Of a stretch of 64,000 nt of DNA, positions 55,444-63,861 are shown one piece after another. A model generated the notes under the pieces. The model worked only from the letters and a program-made list of their open reading frames with translations, was not told where the DNA came from and made no database searches. Where the stretch lies: the NCBI RefSeq assembly GCF_014204985.1, contig NZ_JACHMP010000001.1, positions 5,146,001 through 5,210,000 of the forward strand, given 5' to 3'. A program made the translations under genes and the position numbers. The stretch's first letter is position 1, and the number at the start of each line of letters is the position of its first letter. Origin of the DNA: Streptosporangium becharense. Lineage in GTDB: Bacteria; Actinomycetota; Actinomycetes; Streptosporangiales; Streptosporangiaceae.

Positions 55444-56289
55444 ATGAATGATCGGCTCGATGAACCGATCGTAGACCCGGCTGTTCCGGAACCATATCGG
55501 CGGAAAATCGTCGTCATGCCCTTCCTTCTGTACGCCTCCTCCGAGCCCTCCGCGCGGAGAAGACGTTTCTACACCGTCGGTGGAGCCGTTACGGGAGTGG
55601 CCGGATTGTTCATGGCCGGCATGGCCATCAAGCTCAACTCGCCCTTTTCGGCGTCTGCGTCCTTCCTGGCGATTGTCGCCGGCGGTTTCTTCGTCAACGC
55701 CGGGCGTCCCGGCCTCGCCGAACAACTGCGATCTCGCTACGGAGACTGCTACGTACTTCCGGCGGATCTGGACGACGACACCTCGGATCTGGTCCGTCGT
55801 GCGCGGCAGGCGATCAAAAGTGTGTCCGCGTCCAGGGTGAACCGTCTGGGGTTGCTCGACTACATGGTCAACGATGTCGTCCTTCCGGAAAGACTCTGGG
55901 ACATCGCCCGTCTTCTTCGTGCTCAGGAGGCACTGCGGGCGGAACAGGTCGAGGCGATGAGCGAGGTGATGACACCCGAACTGGCAGTGGTCCTCGCTCC
56001 CCAACAGGAAGCCCTGAGTCGTTCGACGGCGGCGGTCACCGATCAGGTTCTCGAACATGAGGAGTACGCCCGCCGTGTTCAGAAGGCCGGTGCGGCGCTT
56101 CAGGCTCATGAGCTGTTGAAAAGCAACGACAGGTATCGTGACCTTCTGGCCCGAACCGACGATGCCCAGGGTCTCCGGAACCTCACCGAAAACGTGGATG
56201 CGCTCGGAATCACTCTGGCGGAAAACCTGCGGGACGCGATTTCCGCAGGCCGGACCCTCACGGCCCCGAGGAACGACGCGGAGGTGTGA
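55444..56289 (+). CDS. Hypothetical membrane protein with helical C-terminus
   Basis: A 281-residue protein, start ATG 55444 with GAGGAG about ten bases upstream. Residues 43-63 (FYTVGGAVTGVAGLFMAGMA) and 68-88 (PFSASASFLAIVAGGFFVNA) form two membrane segments, a hairpin anchor. Residues 95-281 are soluble, mainly helical and rich in Ala, Arg, Glu and Leu. The codon use is less GC-extreme than in neighbours. No family recognised. Confidence 0.75.
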   Translation: MNDRLDEPIVDPAVPEPYRRKIVVMPFLLYASSEPSARRRRFYTVGGAVTGVAGLFMAGMAIKLNSPFSASASFLAIVAGGFFVNAGRPGLAEQLRSRYGDCYVLPADLDDDTSDLVRRARQAIKSVSASRVNRLGLLDYMVNDVVLPERLWDIARLLRAQEALRAEQVEAMSEVMTPELAVVLAPQQEALSRSTAAVTDQVLEHEEYARRVQKAGAALQAHELLKSNDRYRDLLARTDDAQGLRNLTENVDALGITLAENLRDAISAGRTLTAPRNDAEV

Positions 56290-56796
56290 GTCGATCAGAA
56301 CGACTTTCCCATGACCGTGATCGGACGGGAGCGCCTTCGATGGAAAACTGCTTTCATCCGGCCCCGTTCGTCGCAGTATCTCTGCTTCGGAAAGGCAGGC
56401 CGACTTACGGACCCCGTGCAGGATCCCGTCTTGCGGGATCGCAAGGACGGTGATGCCCGGGGCATGACCAATATTGTCGAGCGTGAATACCGCAGCCGTT
56501 CCTTTGATTCGCCCCCATGGCCGCGGCGGCCCATAATCGCGTCGGCAATTCTGTAACGTTTCGGTGTCGAGTGTGCCTGTGTCAGCTGCGGAGATAACCG
56601 ATGGTGATATGTAGAAATTTTTGGCGACTCTCCGTCTGTGCATCGTTCTCCCAGGTGGAAGGCGCTTTTGGTGTGCGGGACGCCGGCTCGGCGTTCTTTT
56701 CGGTCACCGATCGTCGATCTTGACTGGATATGCTTTTCTCTGGCTTGATCAGGGGGCTTTTGACTCTCTCTCGTCCCCCTCTCAAGCGGAGTACGT
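56290..56796. other. 507-base gap without a recognisable gene
   Basis: Lower GC than the average. A hairpin GATCCCG/CGGGATC with loop TCTTG lies at 56422-56440 and may end transcription from the preceding gene. GCGGAG before 56797 is the ribosome site of the next gene. Nothing else was found. Confidence 0.5.
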
Positions 56797-58488
56797 ATGT
56801 GCCCATCACCCTCCGAACGCCTTTGCGCCGCCGGGCCCCCGGTCGCCCGGTTGGCGCGCCGGCTGGTTGCACTCGGTAGCACGCTGGTCATGGCGGCCGG
56901 CCTTCTCGTCACTCTGGCGCCCGTGGCCTCGGCTGCCGACTCCACGACGTACCTCGAGGGCGTCACGAGTGCCGGTGATGTGGCCGTAGGTGGTGGCAAG
57001 GTCTTCGTCGCCGCGGACGACCGGATCGTCGTCGCGGATGCCCAGGGCACTCCCAAAGGCGCCATCACCGGCGTGTCCGGCGCGGTGGGCCTTGCTGTGA
57101 CGCCGAACGGCACCCGCCTGTACGCGGCGCTGAGCGGTTCGAACGAGGTGGCGGAGATCGACACCGCCGCCCTCACCATCGTCCGGCGGATCGACGTGGC
57201 CGCGTATCCGTGCCCATCCAACCTGTCGTTGTCCGGTGACCGACTGTGGGTCGGATACGGCTGCCGCTTCATGCTGAACGGCGGTGTCCTCAGCCTCGAC
57301 CTGTCGGCGACGGCACCGACGCCGGAACCGGTCGCGGGCAGCGCCAGCACGCACAGCGCCCCGTTGGTCGCCGCCGCTGGAGGCACACTGGTGATCGGTG
57401 AAACGGATATCAGTTCGGCCGACCTGATGGTGTATGACGTGAGCGTCACCCCCGCCGTCCCGCGTGGCGAAATCGACGGTCATACGCACAACCACAGCTT
57501 CCTGGACGACCTCGCCATCACGCCGGACGGCTCGATGGCCATCCCGGTGTTCGGCGGTTCTCAGTACGACGGCTGGGACACCACGAGCCTGACCAGGGTC
57601 CGTTCTTACGGTGTGAACACGGCAGACGACTTTTCCCGCGCTGTCGCGATCAGCTCGGACGGTGTCCACATCGCGGGCGGGCGGGGCGGAGGGACGAGTG
57701 TCGTGTTGTACGAGACGGCTACGGCGGCGAAGACCTACACGAACAACAGCCTGGCCGGTGACCTGGTTCCAGGGAGCCTCGTCCTCTCGGGTACCGACGT
57801 TTTCGGCGTGCTGAAGCAGTTCTCCACCGGGCGGTTCCATCTGTGGCGACTGCACGGCGTCACCCTTCCGCCGTCCACGATGACCCTGACGGCTCCGACC
57901 TCGACGACTGTCCTCGAACCGTTCACCATGACCGGCAAACTCGTGCCGGCCAACGGGTCGGCTCCGGGTGCGCAGCCGCTTACGGTGACCCGCAGGCTTC
58001 TGCACGGCACCAACCCCCGCCTGACGACGCTCGCCGGCGTGACAACCGCGGCGGACGGTACGTTCACTGTCACCGACACCCCACCCGTGGGCGAGACATT
58101 CGTATACAGGGTGGTCTGGGACGGCGGACCGGACTCTCGATGGAGCGCTGCCTCGGCGACCGTCATCGTGAACAGGCGCAAGTCGTCGCTCACCCTGTCC
58201 GGGCCTGCGTCGGGGACCGTCGGCGGACAACTCCAGTTCAGTGGTGCACTGAGCATCGCCGGCCATGCTCCCCCGCCGAATGCCGTTCTCGCGGTGGTGC
58301 GCACTGTCTCCACTGGGAGTGGCACCGATGAAACCGTGCTTCCGATGGTGTCCGCCGCCGGTGACGGGTCGTTCACCTTCGTCGACGAACCCACCGAGAG
58401 CGGCCAGTACACATACCTCGTCAGGTGGCCCGGCAACGGCGTGCTCAGCTCAGCGGGGATCGCCCACAGGGTCACGGTTCACGAATAG
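56797..58488 (+). CDS. Secreted beta-propeller protein with Ig-like domains
   Basis: A 563-residue exported protein. A long signal peptide (hydrophobic part LVALGSTLVMAAGLLVTLAP, cleavage after ASA near 48). Residues 55-355 are propeller-like with YVTN-type units (VTPNGTRLYAALSGSNEVAE, ITPDGSMAIPVFGG, ISSDGVHIAGGRGGG). Residues 360-455 and 460-560 are two Ig-like or bacterial-Ig domains of related sequence (ITLTAPTST... and LTLSGPASGTVGGQLQFSG). Start ATG 56797 with GGAG seven bases upstream. A surface adhesion or binding role is likely. No enzyme motif. Confidence 0.82.
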   Translation: MCPSPSERLCAAGPPVARLARRLVALGSTLVMAAGLLVTLAPVASAADSTTYLEGVTSAGDVAVGGGKVFVAADDRIVVADAQGTPKGAITGVSGAVGLAVTPNGTRLYAALSGSNEVAEIDTAALTIVRRIDVAAYPCPSNLSLSGDRLWVGYGCRFMLNGGVLSLDLSATAPTPEPVAGSASTHSAPLVAAAGGTLVIGETDISSADLMVYDVSVTPAVPRGEIDGHTHNHSFLDDLAITPDGSMAIPVFGGSQYDGWDTTSLTRVRSYGVNTADDFSRAVAISSDGVHIAGGRGGGTSVVLYETATAAKTYTNNSLAGDLVPGSLVLSGTDVFGVLKQFSTGRFHLWRLHGVTLPPSTMTLTAPTSTTVLEPFTMTGKLVPANGSAPGAQPLTVTRRLLHGTNPRLTTLAGVTTAADGTFTVTDTPPVGETFVYRVVWDGGPDSRWSAASATVIVNRRKSSLTLSGPASGTVGGQLQFSGALSIAGHAPPPNAVLAVVRTVSTGSGTDETVLPMVSAAGDGSFTFVDEPTESGQYTYLVRWPGNGVLSSAGIAHRVTVHE

Positions 58489-59111
58489 CCCGGGAATCTC
58501 GCGGGGGCCGGAACGTCGCCACGTTCAGCGTGAGCGACAAGCGGCGCGTCGGCGACAGGCGCGAGCCTCTCCCGCACGGGTCCCGTCAAGTGATCCTGCT
58601 GACGCGGATGCCGACAGCGGCTCCGGGAGGCTCCGGGTGACTTCGAAGATCACCCGGAGCCATGAGGCCAGGGCACCCGAGCACGAGAGGAGGTGTAGAA
58701 CGCCGAGAACCGGTGAACGTCGTGAGCGCGAGGCGGCAGAACTGCCGGACAACCACCGCGGGTCGGCCGCCATGACAGATCAGATCTCGATGTTCTGAGC
58801 GGTCGGCTCTCCGACCTGCGGTGATCTCGTCGGCGGCCTCGGTGCTGCCCGTGCCGCTCATGGCTGAGCAGCCGAGGAGCGCGCGTTCACAAGCGGCCAC
58901 AGTGACCACAAGTAAATCCGAAGAGCCGTCGTCATGATGTGTCTCGTGCCTTCCCGCCGGTCGGACGGAACGGTCCCGTGAAGCGTTCCGCGCTCCGGCC
59001 TGGGAGATCGCGGCTGCCGGAAGACGGCTTGAGCGGCGTGCCCCAGAGCCGAGGGGCGGGGCGGAAGGCGCGCGGTTCTGCCCGGTGGTCCACATCCGTT
59101 TGGAGATTCCT
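58489..59111. other. Gap before the first P450, with a copy of the wall-protein gene end
   Basis: This 623-base gap contains at 58784-58831 copy B of the 48-bp element at 52710, reading QISMF and stop, so it seems to be a relic of a duplicated gene end. At 58902-58938 is a segment (GTGACCACAAGTAAATCC...) resembling the one upstream of the second P450 at about 60992-61038. No intact gene. Confidence 0.6.
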
Positions 59112-60305
59112 GTGAGTGAGACGCAGCTCGTTCCGCTGTCGATCCGGAGAGGTGACGGGAAGTGCCCGTTCGGCCCCGCCGCGGAGTTCGCCCGGCTGCG
59201 TGCGGAGGAGCCCGTCGTCCGGGTCGACGCGCCGTTGCCGCTGGCGGGTGAGATGCCGGTCTGGCTGGTCACCCGGTACGCCGACGTCCGGGAGGTGATG
59301 GGGGACAGCGACCGTTTCAGCAACATCCTGAACCCGGATGTCGCCCTTCCGGACTACGTCGTCGGCAACCCGAACTTCTACGACCCGCCGGAGCACACCC
59401 GGCTGCGGCGCTTCCTCGGTGGTGAGTTCACCCTCAAGCGCGTCCAGGAGATGCGGCCCCGCATCGAGGAGATCATCGAGGGCTGCCTCGACGACATGGA
59501 GCGCAGCGGGCCGCCGGCCGACCTCGTCCAGTCGTTCGCGCTTCCGGTTCCCTCGCTGGTGATCTGCGAGCTGCTCGGCGTGCCCTACGACGACCGCGCC
59601 GACTTCCAGCGCCGCACCGCCACCCTGCTCGACTACTCCCGGCCCCTCCAGGAACAGCTCGCCGCCCAGGCGGAGATGCACGGCTACATCATGGAGCTGG
59701 CCGCACGGAACCGCACCGCTCCCGGGGACAACGTGCTGGGCAGGGTGGTGCGCGAGCACGGTGACGAGCTGTCCGACCAGGAGCTGGGCGGGATCGGCGC
59801 CACCCTGCTCGTGGGAGGGCACGAGACCTCGACCCACATGCTCGCGCTGGGCACCCTGCTGCTCCTGCAGCACCCCGAGCAGGCCGCCCTGGTGCGCGAC
59901 GACCCCGAGGTGGCCGGCTCCGCCGTGGAGGAGCTGATGCGCTACCTCAGCGTCGCCAGCGCCTCCCTGCCCCGGCGGGCCGTGGTGGACACGGTCGTGG
60001 GCGGGCAGGCGGTCAAGGCCGGTGAGGTCCTGGTCTGTGCTCTGCAGTCGGCCAACCGCGACGAGGCGCTGACCCCGGACCCCGACCGGTTCGACGTCAC
60101 CCGCAGGCCCACGCCGCAGGTGGGCTTCGGCTTCGGCCCGCACCAGTGCCTGGGCCAGCAACTGGCCCGCCTGGAGATGCGCATCGCCTTCCCGGCGTTG
60201 CTGCGGCGCTTCCCCGGCCTGCGGTCGGCGGTGCCGCTGGAGGAGATCCCGTTCCGCCGTAACCTCCCCGTCCACGGGGTGGAGCGCCTGCCGCTGGCCT
60301 GGTGA
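59112..60305 (+). CDS. Cytochrome P450, copy 1
   Basis: Haem monooxygenase of 397 residues. The I-helix LVGGHETSTHM provides the oxygen-activating Glu-Thr; ExxR is EELMR; the haem loop is FGFGPHQCLGQQLARLEMRI with the proximal Cys. No membrane anchor, so a soluble bacterial class I enzyme that needs a ferredoxin; the 3Fe-4S ferredoxin gene 134 bases on is the natural partner. Start GTG 59112 with GGAG six bases before it, aligned with the start of copy 2. About 89% identical to copy 2. Resembles CYP105-type enzymes of actinomycetes; substrate unknown. Confidence 0.95.
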   Translation: MSETQLVPLSIRRGDGKCPFGPAAEFARLRAEEPVVRVDAPLPLAGEMPVWLVTRYADVREVMGDSDRFSNILNPDVALPDYVVGNPNFYDPPEHTRLRRFLGGEFTLKRVQEMRPRIEEIIEGCLDDMERSGPPADLVQSFALPVPSLVICELLGVPYDDRADFQRRTATLLDYSRPLQEQLAAQAEMHGYIMELAARNRTAPGDNVLGRVVREHGDELSDQELGGIGATLLVGGHETSTHMLALGTLLLLQHPEQAALVRDDPEVAGSAVEELMRYLSVASASLPRRAVVDTVVGGQAVKAGEVLVCALQSANRDEALTPDPDRFDVTRRPTPQVGFGFGPHQCLGQQLARLEMRIAFPALLRRFPGLRSAVPLEEIPFRRNLPVHGVERLPLAW

Positions 60306-60439
60306 CCGACGCGAACCGGCCGTCCCGGTAGGGGAAGACCTGATCGTTCGCGTACGGGAAGACTGATCGGTCGCGTACGGGAAGATCGGCCGCGGTGCAC
60401 GAAGATCTGATCAACCCCGACACGTGAGAGAAGGACCTC

Positions 60440-60649
60440 GTGGCTCTGAGGATCGTCGCCGACGAGGCCAGATGCGTCGGCGGCGGCCAGTGCGTCGTGG
60501 CCGCGCCAGGGGTGTTCGACCAGCGGGGCGAGGACGGTGTCGTGGTGGTGCTCGACGGGACACCCTCGGACGAGCGGCGTGACGTCGTGCTCGAGGCCGT
60601 CGTGATGTGCCCGGTCGCCGCGATCCATCTGGAGGAGACGGCGGAGTGA
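60440..60649 (+). CDS. 3Fe-4S ferredoxin (P450 partner)
   Basis: A 69-residue electron carrier. CVGGGQC (C-x5-C) near residue 12 and the later CPVAAI near 57 supply three Cys for a 3Fe-4S cluster, the pattern of ferredoxins that serve actinomycete P450s. AGAAGGAC lies before GTG 60440. It lies between the two P450 genes and could serve both. No ferredoxin reductase gene is in the window. Confidence 0.93.
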   Translation: MALRIVADEARCVGGGQCVVAAPGVFDQRGEDGVVVVLDGTPSDERRDVVLEAVVMCPVAAIHLEETAE

Positions 60650-60691
60650 ACGGGGGTCTGGGGCGTCCCGCGCGTCATACCGGACGTCGGG

Positions 60692-60742
60692 TACGACGTA
60701 CCGGACGTCGGGTACGACATACCCGACGTCCGGTACGTCGTA
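60692..60742. terminator. Long perfect hairpin after the ferredoxin gene
   Basis: Perfect 23-bp arms (60692-60714 and 60720-60742) with the loop CGACA, 42 bases after the stop. The left arm is partly repeated just upstream (ACCGGACGTCGGGTACGA at 60680). It should end the P450-ferredoxin unit; the length is unusual. Confidence 0.7.
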
Positions 60743-60801
60743 TCTGACGCTCCACGCGTCGTCCCCGAGCACACCCGCGCGTCGCGCACGGCACCCGGTA
60801 C

Positions 60802-60911
60802 GCCGTACCCACCCCAGGTGCGCCGCGTACCCGCCCCGGGCATGGCGCGTACCCGCCCCGGGCATGGCGCGTACCCGCCCTGGGTGTGCCACGTACCCGT
60901 CTTGGGCACGT
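60802..60911. repeat. Five tandem copies of a 22-bp unit
   Basis: The unit begins CGCGTACCCGCCCCGGG; copies start at 60802, 60824, 60846, 60868 and 60890. Copies 2 and 3 are the same, the outer ones differ at several bases. A 22-base period is not codon-based, so it is non-coding. Confidence 0.85.
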
Positions 60912-61217
60912 CGCGTGCCGGGTCCGGCGAACCCGTCGGTCGCCGATGTGTTCCTCTGCCGGACGACGCGCCGGACCGGGTGAGAGAAAACGAGTGACTA
61001 CAAGCGAGTCCAAGTGACTTTCAAGGGTCGTTGTCATGATTTCCCTGTTCCTCCCCGGACGCTCGGGTCAATCAGTTCGGAAAGGCCTTCGTAAACCATG
61101 GTCGAGAAGAATTCGACCAACAGGTGAACGGCTTTTCGGGATCCGCCGAGCCGAAGGGTGGGGTCGGAAAAGCATGCGGTCTCGTTTGATTCGCGCTGTG
61201 CCCACCTGGAGGTTTCC

Positions 61218-62411
61218 ATGACCGAGACACCGCCCGTCCCGCTGCCGCTGCGAAGGGGTGACGGGAAGTGCCCGTTCGGCCCCGCCGCGGAGTTCGCCCG
61301 GCTGCGTGCGGAGGAGCCCGTCGTCCGCGTCGACATGCCGCTGCTGTTGGCGGGTGAGATGCCGGTCTGGCTGGTCACCCGGTACGCCGACGTCCGGGAG
61401 GTGATGGGGGACAGCGACCGTTTCAGCAACATCCTGAACCCGGATGTCGCACGGCCGGACTACCTCGTGGGCAACCCGAACTTCTACGACCCGCCGGAGC
61501 ACACCCGGCTGCGGCGCTTCCTCAGCGGCGACTTCACCCTCAAGCGCGTCCAGGAGATGCGGCCCCGCATCGAGGAGATCATCGAGGGCTGCCTCGACGA
61601 CATGGAGCGCAGCGGACCACCCACCGATCTCATCCAGTCGTTCGCGCTTCCGGTTCCCTCGCTGGTGATCTGCGAACTGCTCGGCGTGCCCTACGACGAC
61701 CGCGCCGACTTCCAGCGCCAGACCAACACGTTGATCGATTATTCTCTCCCCCTCCAGGAACAGCTCGCCGCCCAGATCGAGATGCACGGCTACATCACCG
61801 GGTTGGTCCGGCGGAACCGCACCGCTCCCGGGGACAACGTGCTGGGCAGGCTGGTGCGCGAGCACGGGGACGAGCTGTCCGACGAGGAACTGGGCGGGAT
61901 CGGCGCCACGATGCTCGTGGGAGGGCACGAGACATCGGCCAGCATGCTGGGGCTGGGCGCCCTGTTGCTCCTGCAGCACCCCGAGCAGGCCGCCCTGGTG
62001 CGCGACGACCCCGAGGTGGCCGGCTCCGCGGTGGAGGAGTTGATGCGCTACCTGACCGTGGCGCACGCCTCCCTGCCCCGGCGGGCCGTGGTGGACACGG
62101 TCGTGGGCGGGCAGGAGGTCAAGGCCGGCGAGGTGGTGGTCTGCGCTCTGCCCTCGGCCAACCGTGACGAGGCGCTGACCGCGGATCCCGGCCGGTTCGA
62201 CGTCACCCGCAGGCCCAGCCCACACGTGGGCTTCGGCTTCGGCCCGCACCAGTGCCTGGGCCAGCAACTGGCCCGCCTGGAGATGCGCATCGCCTTCCCG
62301 GCGCTGCTGCGGCGCTTCCCCGGTCTGCGTACCGCGGTTCCGCTGGAGGAGATCCCGTTCCGGACCAACGCCCCCGTTCAGGGGGTGGAGCGCCTGCCGC
62401 TGGCCTGGTGA
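61218..62411 (+). CDS. Cytochrome P450, copy 2
   Basis: The same length as copy 1 (397 residues), with I-helix LVGGHETSASM, ExxR EELMR and haem loop FGFGPHQCLGQQLARLEMRI. I count about 42 differences between the copies. They cluster at the N-terminus, at residues 170-200 (F/G-helix side, e.g. RRTATLLDYSRP against RQTNTLIDYSLP) and around the I-helix (THMLALG against ASMLGLG), that is near the substrate pocket, while haem and partner surfaces are kept. Start ATG 61218 with GGAGG five bases upstream. It has its own upstream region similar to that of copy 1. Confidence 0.95.
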   Translation: MTETPPVPLPLRRGDGKCPFGPAAEFARLRAEEPVVRVDMPLLLAGEMPVWLVTRYADVREVMGDSDRFSNILNPDVARPDYLVGNPNFYDPPEHTRLRRFLSGDFTLKRVQEMRPRIEEIIEGCLDDMERSGPPTDLIQSFALPVPSLVICELLGVPYDDRADFQRQTNTLIDYSLPLQEQLAAQIEMHGYITGLVRRNRTAPGDNVLGRLVREHGDELSDEELGGIGATMLVGGHETSASMLGLGALLLLQHPEQAALVRDDPEVAGSAVEELMRYLTVAHASLPRRAVVDTVVGGQEVKAGEVVVCALPSANRDEALTADPGRFDVTRRPSPHVGFGFGPHQCLGQQLARLEMRIAFPALLRRFPGLRTAVPLEEIPFRTNAPVQGVERLPLAW

Positions 62412-62511
62412 CCGGTCGGTCGGGTTTCGCCCCGGTACCGCGAGCCGATCTCTCGCCGCGTCGCCTCGGGAAAACGGCCCGGGTGGTCACCGCTCGGGTA
62501 CGTTGGGGCGG

Positions 62512-63792
62512 ATGAGGGATCGGCACGCAGAGGACGTACGGGCAGGTCGCGGCCACCAGCCGAGCAGGTGGATGACGGCCGCACGGAAGCCGGCCGCGCT
62601 GGAGTCGGTTGTGCGGGAGTCGGCCGCGCCGGAGTCGGTTGGGCGGAAGCCGGCCGCGCGGGAACGGGCTGTGCGGGAGCCGGCCGCGCCGGAATCGACC
62701 GCGCCGGAGTCGGTTGGGCGGGAGTCGGCCGCGCGGGAGCCGGTTGTGCCGGTGGACGCCCCGGATGGCGGGTCGCCGGTCGCGCGCACCGGCCGGTCGC
62801 GCGGAGGGTCGCTGGTCGCGTCGCTCGTCGGCCTGACCGTCGCGCTCTCCGGGTGCGCCGGCTCGCAGGGCGTCGCCTCCACGGCCGCCACCGGTCAGAC
62901 ACCGACCCGGCCGGCTCCGGCCCAGTCCACTTCGGCCCAGCCCGCTCCGGCAGGGTCGGCGACACCGCCGATGACGCCGCCCACGCTCGAACCCGCTCCC
63001 CGGCCCCCGGCCCTGCCCGCCCCCAACGCGGTGATCCCCAAGGATCCCGCCGGACTGGCCCGCTCCCTGAGCGACACCGCCGAGCGGCTGCGAAGCGCCA
63101 TCGGAGACTGGACGGGCGACGGGGACGCCGCCACCGGGCAGCCCCCGGAGCCGGTGGTGCTGCTGGCCCTGCACCAGCAGCGCATCTACCGCTATCTCGC
63201 CCGGAACCCGCAGACAGCCTCCCGCGTCTACACCAGGCTGCCGAAGGCGCTGGCCGGGCCGGCGAAGGACGACGTGACGGCCATCCGGAAGCTGCTGTCC
63301 CTGGTTCACCCCGTCAGCAAGCCGGCGAAGTTCCGCGTCGAGGAGCCCGAGCCCGCCGACGCTCTGCTGCGCCACTTCCGGCACGCCGAGCGCCGCTTCG
63401 GCGTCGAGTGGGAGGTGCTGGCGGCGGTGATGTTCGTCGAGACCAAGTTCGGCCGTGTGCGCTCACCCAGCCACACCGGTGCCAAGGGGCCCATGCAGTT
63501 CATGCCGGGCACGTGGGCGGCGTACGGGATGGGCGGTGACGTCCACGACACCCGGGACGCCCTGCTCGCCGCGGCCAACTACCTGCGTGCGTCGGGGGCG
63601 CCGCGCGACTACCGGCGTGCGCTGTACGCCTACAACCACTCATGGGCGTACGTCGACGCGGTGCTGCTGCACGCGCGCCGGATCAAGCGGGAGATCGACA
63701 GCTACTACGCCTACTACAACTGGCAGGTGTACGTGGTCACCACCCGCGGCGAGCGCCGCCTCACCGGCCCCTCGCCCCGCGACCCGGCCTGA
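62512..63792 (+). CDS. Lytic transglycosylase-like lipoprotein with repeat-rich N-terminus
   Basis: A 426-residue reading from ATG 62512. Residues 25-78 are pentapeptide repeats (xESAA, xESVG) from a 15-bp tandem array. Then comes a lipoprotein signal (LVASLVGLTVALSGC, lipobox LSGC), a Pro/Ala-rich linker, a helical part, and an SLT-type domain at about 290-380 with the catalytic Glu in MFVETKFG, GAKGPMQFMPGTWAAYG and the segment AANYLRASG. A signal 95 residues inside the frame is odd; GTG 62746 (349 residues, starting VPVDAPDGG) would put it near the start and may be the true start. Cleaves or binds peptidoglycan glycan strands. Confidence 0.85.
   Translation: MRDRHAEDVRAGRGHQPSRWMTAARKPAALESVVRESAAPESVGRKPAARERAVREPAAPESTAPESVGRESAAREPVVPVDAPDGGSPVARTGRSRGGSLVASLVGLTVALSGCAGSQGVASTAATGQTPTRPAPAQSTSAQPAPAGSATPPMTPPTLEPAPRPPALPAPNAVIPKDPAGLARSLSDTAERLRSAIGDWTGDGDAATGQPPEPVVLLALHQQRIYRYLARNPQTASRVYTRLPKALAGPAKDDVTAIRKLLSLVHPVSKPAKFRVEEPEPADALLRHFRHAERRFGVEWEVLAAVMFVETKFGRVRSPSHTGAKGPMQFMPGTWAAYGMGGDVHDTRDALLAAANYLRASGAPRDYRRALYAYNHSWAYVDAVLLHARRIKREIDSYYAYYNWQVYVVTTRGERRLTGPSPRDPA
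62583..62747 (+). repeat. Eleven tandem 15-bp repeats
   Basis: Unit GCGGGAGTCGGYCGC, eleven copies in a row with two to five changes each. The period keeps the frame and codes for five-residue units rich in Ala, Glu, Ser and Arg. Confidence 0.85.
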
Positions 63793-63809
63793 CCGCCTCC
63801 GGCAGGCGG
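63793..63809. terminator. Small hairpin after the transglycosylase gene
   Basis: Stem CCGCCT/AGGCGG with the loop CCGGC directly after the stop codon; convergent genes on both sides. Weak. Confidence 0.35.
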
Positions 63810-63861
63810 TAAGCGGGACGTCGGGCGGCGCACCCGGTAAGCGGAGAGCCGGAACGGCCGG

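Noticed and set aside
60802-60911. CRISPR array
   Set aside because: The 22-bp units are directly joined without spacers, so this is a simple tandem repeat.
59112-62411. Secondary-metabolite gene cluster
   Set aside because: Only P450s and a ferredoxin are present; no synthase, cyclase or carrier genes lie on either side in the window.
62583-62747. CRISPR-like repeats
   Set aside because: The 15-bp units have no spacers and keep the reading frame; they are in-frame microsatellite-like repeats.
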